64,000 nt of DNA, taken from Clavibacter sp. VKM Ac-2873 (lineage in GTDB: Bacteria; Actinomycetota; Actinomycetes; Actinomycetales; Microbacteriaceae). Of this stretch, positions 59,073 through 64,000 are shown piece after piece. The position numbers were made by a program, and so were the translations under genes. Each line of letters starts with the position of its first letter. Position 1 is the stretch's first letter. Where the stretch lies: assembly GCF_015351075.1 (NCBI RefSeq), contig NZ_JADKRS010000002.1, positions 124,001 to 188,000 of the forward strand, read 5' to 3'. Below the pieces are notes generated by a model. That model saw only the letters and a program-made list of their open reading frames with translations. It had not been told where the DNA came from and made no database searches.

Positions 59073-59954
59073 GTGAGCGCAGCGCAGGGATCGGACGAGC
59101 AGGGCACGACGCGGGGACTGGTGCTCGGCGGCGGCGGCGTCGCCGGGATCGCCTGGGAGACGGGGCTCCTGTCGGGCCTCATCGCGGCGGGCGTGGACGT
59201 CGGCGCGGCCGACACGGTCGTCGGCACCTCGGCCGGATCCGTCGTCGCGATCAACCTCCGCGCGGGCGCCATCCAGGCCGCCTACGACGAGCACTTCGTC
59301 GACGTCGCGGGCATGGCGGAGCCGATGGGCAGCCGCGACCTGGCGCGCACGATCGAGGTCATCGGCGAGGGCGTCGCGAGCACCGAGGGCGAGATCCCCA
59401 CGCGCCAGCGGATCGGCGAGTTCGCGCTCGAGGAGTACGACCCCGAGGTGGACGACGCCGCGAGCGTCGAGCGCATCGGCCAGCTGCTGCCGATCCGCGA
59501 CTGGCCCGAGCAGGATCTCCGCATCACCGCGGTCGACGCCGGCACCGGCCGCTTCACCGTCTTCGACAAGGCCTCCGGCGCCGACCTCGTGCGGGCGTCC
59601 GCCGCGAGCTGCGCCGTCCCCGGCGTCTTCCCGCCCGTCACCATCGACGGCCGCCCCTACATGGACGGCGGCATGCGCTCCGGCACGAACGCCGACGTCG
59701 TCGCCGACCACGAGCGGATCCTCGTCATCGCGTGCGGCCCCGAGGCCCCGCAGAGCGGCATGGGCCCGACGCTCTCCACCGTCGTGCAGCAGCTCCGCGG
59801 ACGGGCCGACGTGCTCGTGATCCAGGCCGACGCCGAGAGCACCGCCGCGTTCGGCGAGAACTCGCTCCTGCTCTCGACCCGGAAGGCCTCCGCCGAGGCG
59901 GGCCGCCGCCAGGCCGAGCGCCTCGCCGACGAGATCCGCGCCTTCTGGGGCTGA
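59073..59954 (+). CDS. Patatin-like phospholipase
   Basis: 293 aa. The oxyanion loop GLVLGGGGVAGIAWETG, the nucleophile motif GTSAGS (Ser near residue 54) and the catalytic Asp in MDGGMRSG are all present. Patatins hydrolyse lipids with a Ser-Asp dyad. No signal peptide. A purine-rich site (GGGAGAGGAGC) precedes the GTG. It lies about 100 bp after the AbiE-like pair and is not clearly part of it. Substrate unknown. Confidence 0.92.
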   Translation: MSAAQGSDEQGTTRGLVLGGGGVAGIAWETGLLSGLIAAGVDVGAADTVVGTSAGSVVAINLRAGAIQAAYDEHFVDVAGMAEPMGSRDLARTIEVIGEGVASTEGEIPTRQRIGEFALEEYDPEVDDAASVERIGQLLPIRDWPEQDLRITAVDAGTGRFTVFDKASGADLVRASAASCAVPGVFPPVTIDGRPYMDGGMRSGTNADVVADHERILVIACGPEAPQSGMGPTLSTVVQQLRGRADVLVIQADAESTAAFGENSLLLSTRKASAEAGRRQAERLADEIRAFWG

Positions 59955-59985
59955 TCCCACCGCGCCCGTCGACGGGCGCACGACG

Positions 59986-60018
59986 AGGGGCCCGGCCGCG
60001 CATCGCGACCGGGCCCCT
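59986..60018 (+). terminator. Hairpin terminator with T-tract after the patatin
   Basis: AGGGGCCCGG pairs with CCGGGCCCCT, extended by CGCG/CGCG, and is followed by TTT. Confidence 0.82.
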
Positions 60019-60137
60019 TTCCGTCCCGAGGTCCCTACCCGCCTCGCGCCAGGTAGTGCATCGACAGCGCGAGTCGCGGAGGGTTGAGAGGAGGCTCCCG
60101 ACGAGGCAGAAAGCCCCATCGAATCAAGGAGAAGGAC

Positions 60138-60797
60138 ATGAAGACGAACTCTGCGCGCGGACGCATGCTCCGTCGCGCAACGGCAGCGACTGCGATCGTT
60201 CTCAGCCTGGTGATGGTGATCAGCGCTGATCCGGCGTCGGCATCCCAACAGAATGCAGCGCCGGTTCCCGATGACGTGACCAGTCTGCCCTCGAGCGTCA
60301 GCCGGCTGAGCTACGACCCGAATATCGCGGCGGTGCAGGAAGACATAGCCGAGCAGGGTGGAGGAGCGGTACTGGGCTCCACGACGGTGCCCTACTCAGC
60401 AGAGGTCGGGACGCCTGGACCGAGTGCTGACGCGACGGGTTCGGGGGCGCCGTCTGGATGCAGCTTGACGGTCACGGTCTGCATCACCTATCGCACGAGA
60501 TCCCGAAGCAGTGTGTACAACGCGTCGACGAAATACTGTCCAGGGGCGAAGACCTACATGGAGCTGACCATAGTGAAGGAGGACACCATCTTCGGCACGA
60601 CGAGGACCGTCGCGGACAAGTCCTTCCTGGGAGGCGGCGATTTCAGCGCGGAGGTTCCGTACTTCTGTCCCACAGGCAACATCAGCGGATTTCAGGGTCG
60701 CACTTACTCGGAAATCACAATAGGTGGCCAGGAGTACAAGGCGAGTGCATACGACGGCACCGAGGGCGGCGGCTTCTACCGGTACAACTGCGGATAG
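60138..60797 (+). CDS. Secreted protein of unknown function, 219 aa
   Basis: A Sec signal peptide is clear: basic start MKTNSARGRMLRRATAATA, hydrophobic core IVLSLVMVI and cleavage near ASAS (residue 36). The mature part is Ser/Thr/Gly-rich with six cysteines in CSLTVTVC, YCPGA, YFCPTG and the terminal YNCG. No enzymatic motif. Base composition is lower in GC than neighbours, suggesting acquisition. A GGAGAAGGAC site precedes the ATG. A secreted effector-like or envelope protein is plausible, but there is no direct evidence. Confidence 0.65.
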   Translation: MKTNSARGRMLRRATAATAIVLSLVMVISADPASASQQNAAPVPDDVTSLPSSVSRLSYDPNIAAVQEDIAEQGGGAVLGSTTVPYSAEVGTPGPSADATGSGAPSGCSLTVTVCITYRTRSRSSVYNASTKYCPGAKTYMELTIVKEDTIFGTTRTVADKSFLGGGDFSAEVPYFCPTGNISGFQGRTYSEITIGGQEYKASAYDGTEGGGFYRYNCG

Positions 60798-60839
60798 CTG
60801 TTCTTCTTCAGGCGGGGGCGGGCGAGCACCGCAGCGGGT

Positions 60840-61277
60840 TCACGCTCCGCCACCGCCTCTCTTCGCGATCTCCAGGACGCCGTCGAGAAGGCGTGATGGA
60901 GCTCCCTCCTCTCGCCAGTGGCAGAACTTGATGACGTCCCATCGATCACCATTTGGTATGTCCAGCGTGGGATATCCGTTGCCGTCAAGCAGCCAGCTGC
61001 ATTGCGGTGCTCGCGATATGACTGTCTCGCCCAGGTAGACAGCTATGTCCTTGAGCAGTTCGCGCGCGCGGGCCGGCGGCAGCGAGGCGAGTCGCACGTC
61101 GAGGGACTCGACGCTCTCATCGCCCATGTCCAGATCAATGCTCTCTTCTCGCGCGAAGGCATCCAACGCGGACCACTCGTTCAGGTGGCCGACTCGACGA
61201 TCGGGGACGGGGGCTGCTGCGGAGTACGAGGAGACGCGGAAGGGGAGCAGCTACGGGTTGATGAACATCTCTGTCAT
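60840..61277 (-). pseudogene. Unknown gene interrupted by a nonsense codon at position 9
   Basis: A TAGGTT box at 61284-61289 lies exactly 6 nt before an ATG at 61277, predicting a leaderless gene that begins MTEMFINP. Codon 9 is TAG, and the same frame continues for another 136 codons without further stops (LLPFRVSSYSAAAPVPD..., GHLNEWSALDAFAREES, then AVYLGETVISRAPQCSWLLD). Conserved-looking residues include NGYPTLDIPNGDRWDV. Product unknown. If a TTG at 61166 were used, a 108-aa protein could still be made. It is convergent with the secreted protein gene. Confidence 0.55.
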
Positions 61278-61283
61278 ACGCGC

Positions 61284-61289
61284 AACCTA
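61284..61289 (-). promoter_or_regulatory. -10 box (TAGGTT) of the interrupted gene
   Basis: TAGGTT on the reverse strand, exactly 6 nt from the ATG at 61277. It is the main evidence for the original start. Confidence 0.5.
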
Positions 61290-61338
61290 GTCATCGTTGT
61301 CCGCTCGCTTCACCGGGATGCACAGCATGCAGCAGACT

Positions 61339-61917
61339 TCAGGCGGCGGGCAGCGCGTCGGCGTCCGCCTTCGCCAGCCCCGCGTGCGCCGCGTGCTCCG
61401 GGTACAGCAGCGGCAGCTGCAGCGTGAGCCACGGGCTGAAGGCCCACGGCGTGTGGGCGACCGCGGGGATGAGCTCCTCGGGATCCACCCACTGGAACTC
61501 GCCGACCTCCTCGGGCCGCGGATCCACCGGTGTGGCCGCGATCGCCCGGAACACGGGGCAGATCTCGTTCTCGACGACGCCCGCGGCATCGGTGGCCCGG
61601 TAGCGGAAGTCGGGCAGCACGAGCTCGACGGACGCGAGCGTGAGGCCCAGCTCCTGCTCGGCGCGGCGGTGCACGGCCTCGAGCATGTCCTCGTCAGGCG
61701 CGGGGTGGCCGCAGAACGAGTTGGTCCAGACGCCCGGCCAGGTGAGCTTGCCGATCGCGCGGCGCGTGACGAGGATCCGCCCCTCCGCGTCGAACACGTG
61801 GCACGAGAACGCGAGGTGCAGCGCGGTGTCGCGGGTGTGGACCGTCGCCTTGGGCGCCGTCCCGATGGTCTCGCCGTCGTCGTCCAGGAGGACGACGAGC
61901 TCGGTGTGCTGTGACAT
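61339..61917 (-). CDS. idi: Isopentenyl-diphosphate delta-isomerase, type I
   Basis: 192 aa Nudix-fold enzyme. Catalytic Cys69 lies in TNSFCGHP, and the acidic side of the active site is in NEICPVF. The metal-binding region includes HLAFSCHVFD and the family WPGVWTNSF segment. It interconverts IPP and DMAPP for isoprenoid synthesis. An AGGGAG site precedes the ATG at 61917. It is divergent from crtE with 44 bp between start codons, consistent with shared control of the carotenoid locus. Confidence 0.95.
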   Translation of the reverse strand: MSQHTELVVLLDDDGETIGTAPKATVHTRDTALHLAFSCHVFDAEGRILVTRRAIGKLTWPGVWTNSFCGHPAPDEDMLEAVHRRAEQELGLTLASVELVLPDFRYRATDAAGVVENEICPVFRAIAATPVDPRPEEVGEFQWVDPEELIPAVAHTPWAFSPWLTLQLPLLYPEHAAHAGLAKADADALPAA

Positions 61918-61949
61918 GCGCTCCCTGCTTTCCGTTACCCCCTCGATGT

Positions 61950-61955
61950 TAGGTT
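61950..61955 (+). promoter_or_regulatory. -10 box (TAGGTT) for crtE
   Basis: TAGGTT lies exactly 6 nt before the GTG at 61962, in the short region between crtE and idi. Confidence 0.55.
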
Positions 61956-61961
61956 TCATCC

Positions 61962-63032
61962 GTGGACGCCACCAACCTCGCTGCCGTCTCCACCACGAGG
62001 CAGGCCCATGTGAACGGCGTGCTGGATGCGTTCTTCGCCCGCTCGCTCGTCCGGGCCGAGGTCATGGGCCCCGAGTACGTGAAGCTGTGGCGCACGCTCG
62101 AGTCGAACACGGCGGGCGGCAAGCGGTTCCGGCCCCGCATGGTGATGGCCGCGTACGACGGCCTCGGCGGCCAGGACGTGCAGGCCGCGGCCCACGTCGG
62201 CGCCGCGTTCGAGATGCTGCACACCGCGCTCATCGTCCACGACGACGTCATCGACCGCGACTTCACGAGGCGCGGCGGCCCCAACGTCTCCGGCGCCTAC
62301 CGCGACATCGCCACCACGCAGGGCCTGCCCCAGCCGCTCGCCGAGCACCGCGGCATGTCGGCCGCCGTCATCGCTGGGGATCTGGCGCTCGTCAACGCCT
62401 ACCGCCTGATCGACGCGAGCGGCGTGCGCGACCTGACGCGGGCGCACCTCCTGGAGATCCTCGACGACGCCGTGTTCGCATCGGCCGCGGGCGAGCTCAT
62501 CGACGTCGAGTTCTCGCTCACCGCGGACGTGCCGAGCGTCGACGAGATCCTCCGCATGGAGCGGCTCAAGACCGCCGTGTACTCGTTCGAGGCGCCGCTG
62601 CAGGCGGGCGCCGTGCTCGCCGGCGCGAGCCCCGCGATCGTCTCGGCGCTCGGCGACTTCGGCCGCGACATCGGCATCGCCTACCAGGTGGTCGACGACG
62701 TGCTCGGCGTCTTCGGCGACGAGCAGGAGACGGGCAAGACGAACCTCGGCGACCTCCGCGAGGGCAAGCGCACCGTGCTCATCGCGCACGCCGTGCGCTC
62801 GTCGGAGTGGGGCGAGATCAGCGCGCTCGTCGGCAAGGACGACCTCTCCCGCGGCGAGGCGGCGCTCGTCCGCTCGGTGCTGGAGAGCTCGGGCGCCCGG
62901 GCCTTCGCCGAGGGCGTCGCGCGGGACCTCGCGGTCGCCGCCGTCGCGCGCCTCGACGATCCCGTCGTGCCGGAGGCGCTCCGCCGGGAGCTCGCGCCCG
63001 TCGCGGAGTCCGTGCTCGGGCGCATCCGATGA
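61962..63032 (+). CDS. crtE: Polyprenyl (geranylgeranyl) diphosphate synthase
   Basis: 356 aa. GGKRFRP precedes the first Asp-rich motif DDVID (residues 94-98), and a second acidic motif QVVDDVLGVFGD lies near residue 245, as in bacterial IdsA/CrtE enzymes. It condenses IPP units to make GGPP, the substrate for phytoene synthase. Product length is not certain from motifs. Overlaps crtB by 4 nt (ATGA), so the two are coupled. Leaderless GTG start. Confidence 0.93.
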   Translation: MDATNLAAVSTTRQAHVNGVLDAFFARSLVRAEVMGPEYVKLWRTLESNTAGGKRFRPRMVMAAYDGLGGQDVQAAAHVGAAFEMLHTALIVHDDVIDRDFTRRGGPNVSGAYRDIATTQGLPQPLAEHRGMSAAVIAGDLALVNAYRLIDASGVRDLTRAHLLEILDDAVFASAAGELIDVEFSLTADVPSVDEILRMERLKTAVYSFEAPLQAGAVLAGASPAIVSALGDFGRDIGIAYQVVDDVLGVFGDEQETGKTNLGDLREGKRTVLIAHAVRSSEWGEISALVGKDDLSRGEAALVRSVLESSGARAFAEGVARDLAVAAVARLDDPVVPEALRRELAPVAESVLGRIR

Positions 63033-64000
63033 CGCGTCGCCTCCCCGGCCGCCGGCCCGCCGCCCCCGAGGAGCCCACGGGCCTCGAGAAGTACGACCGC
63101 GTGGCGCAGGAGACGGCCTCCGTCGTGATCCGCCGCTACTCCACCTCCTTCGGCCTGGCGTCCCGGCTGCTCGGCGCCGACGTCCGCCAGCACATCGAGA
63201 ACGTGTACGCGCTCGTGCGCGTGGCCGACGAGATCGTCGACGGCGCCGCGGCCGGTGCCGGCGTGGATCCCGCGCACGTCGAGGAGCTGCTCGACGCGCT
63301 GGAGCAGGAGACCGAGGACGCCATGCTCCGCGGCTACAGCACCAACCTCGTCGTGCACGCGTTCGCGATCACGGCCCGCCGCGCGGGCTTCGGCGCCGAG
63401 CTCACCGCGCCGTTCTTCGCCTCCATGCGCATGGACCTGCGCCGGATGGAGCACACGCCCGCGTCCTTCACGGAGTACGTGTACGGATCCGCCGAGGTCG
63501 TCGGACTCATGTGCCTGCGCGCGTTCCTGGTCGGCCACGCGACGACGCGGCCGGAGCGGATCCGCTTCGAGGAGGGCGCCAAGCGCCTGGGCGCCGCGTT
63601 CCAGAAGGTCAACTTCCTGCGCGACCTCGCCGCCGACCACGGCGCGCTCGGCCGCAGCTACTTCCCCGGCGTCGACGTCGCGAGCTTCTCCGAGGCCGAC
63701 AAGGAGCGCATCCTCGACGACATCGACCACGACCTCCGCATGTCCGGCGCCGTGATCCCCGACCTCCCCGCCTCCAGCCGCCGCGCCGTCGCGCTCGCCC
63801 AGGGCCTGTTCGCCGAGCTCGCCGTCCGCCTGCGCGACACCCCCGCGTCCGAGCTCGTGCGCACGCGCGTTCGGGTGCCGGATCCGGTCAAGGCCCGCAT
63901 CGCGCTCGCCGCCGCCGCGGGCGCCGAGCCGTCCGGGGTCGACGGCCGCCTCGTCCGCCGGTCGCGCGGACCCCGCGCGCACTCCGCCCGCCCGACCCCC
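63029..64000 (+). CDS. crtB: Phytoene synthase, cut by the window end
   Basis: At least 324 residues, open at the right edge. The two Asp-rich motifs are RVADEIVDG (DxxxD) and NFLRDLAADHGALGRSYFP, with the RYSTSFGLAS start typical of CrtB. It condenses two GGPP to phytoene, the committed carotenoid step. The ATG overlaps the crtE stop. Further crt genes are expected beyond the window. The C-terminal part here is already Arg/Ala/Pro-rich, so the stop is probably close. Confidence 0.95.
   Translation, partial: MTRRLPGRRPAAPEEPTGLEKYDRVAQETASVVIRRYSTSFGLASRLLGADVRQHIENVYALVRVADEIVDGAAAGAGVDPAHVEELLDALEQETEDAMLRGYSTNLVVHAFAITARRAGFGAELTAPFFASMRMDLRRMEHTPASFTEYVYGSAEVVGLMCLRAFLVGHATTRPERIRFEEGAKRLGAAFQKVNFLRDLAADHGALGRSYFPGVDVASFSEADKERILDDIDHDLRMSGAVIPDLPASSRRAVALAQGLFAELAVRLRDTPASELVRTRVRVPDPVKARIALAAAAGAEPSGVDGRLVRRSRGPRAHSARPTP

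Noticed and set aside
57624-60248. An 874-codon frame on the reverse strand
   Set aside because: It is antisense to the AbiE-like pair and the patatin and shows the repetitive composition of GC shadow frames.

Overview
The window is GC-rich actinobacterial chromosome, and gene content and protein style point to a plant-associated Microbacteriaceae, most likely Clavibacter or a close relative (inference from recalled family features; no search was run). Supporting signs are the extreme GC bias, many GTG starts, a small Microbacteriaceae-type protein of about 107 aa at 31714, a DIP1984-family protein, a carotenoid locus opening with idi, crtE and crtB, and an actinobacterial-type rhodopsin. A striking shared feature is a TANNNT box about 6 nt upstream of the start codon of many genes, the arrangement expected of leaderless mRNAs. 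I used it to choose starts and to recognise a tiny gene and a broken one.

Layout. 1-6.6 kb: glycerate kinase fragment, polyphosphate glucokinase, small membrane proteins, a phosphatase-purB operon, a WXG100-like protein overlapping an alpha/beta hydrolase, and a 4-TM holin-like protein. 6.7-11.4 kb: hisC, then an E1alpha-E1beta-E2 2-oxoacid dehydrogenase operon. 11.5-16 kb: zinc homeostasis, comprising a metal ABC transporter with overlapping genes, a Fur-family regulator, cysteine-poor (zinc-free type) ribosomal proteins L28, L33 and S14, then HU. 16-23 kb: a CopD-CtaG fusion and an iron-siderophore ABC transporter with a DtxR/IdeR-type box. 23-36.7 kb: ordinary metabolism and small membrane proteins, including a PIF1-like helicase, a DLH-fold protein that seems to have lost its catalytic residues, deoC and an M18 aminopeptidase. 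36.9-41.2 kb: four tandem paralogous membrane proteins. 41.2-45.1 kb: Nei-type glycosylase, pdxH, proton-pump rhodopsin and gluconate permease.

45.2-49.8 kb is the clearest accessory segment. A degraded GntR/FCD regulator is followed by one AT-richer gene of about 1205 codons encoding a YobI/KAP-like P-loop NTPase, and the segment ends at a tRNA-Gly(CCC). 49.8-56.3 kb returns to core style: dcd, a MarR/hydrolase pair around a perfect 18-bp palindrome, a divergent Lrp/alanine dehydrogenase pair, and three tandem DUF4190/MmpS-like proteins. 56.5-61.3 kb is mixed: a DIP1984 protein, a two-gene AbiE-like module (winged-helix protein plus nucleotidyltransferase), a patatin, a lower-GC secreted orphan protein, and a gene carrying a nonsense codon at position 9. 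The window ends in carotenoid biosynthesis (idi divergent from crtE-crtB). That pathway could in principle supply retinal precursor for the rhodopsin and a carotenoid partner, although no carotenoid cleavage enzyme lies in this window.
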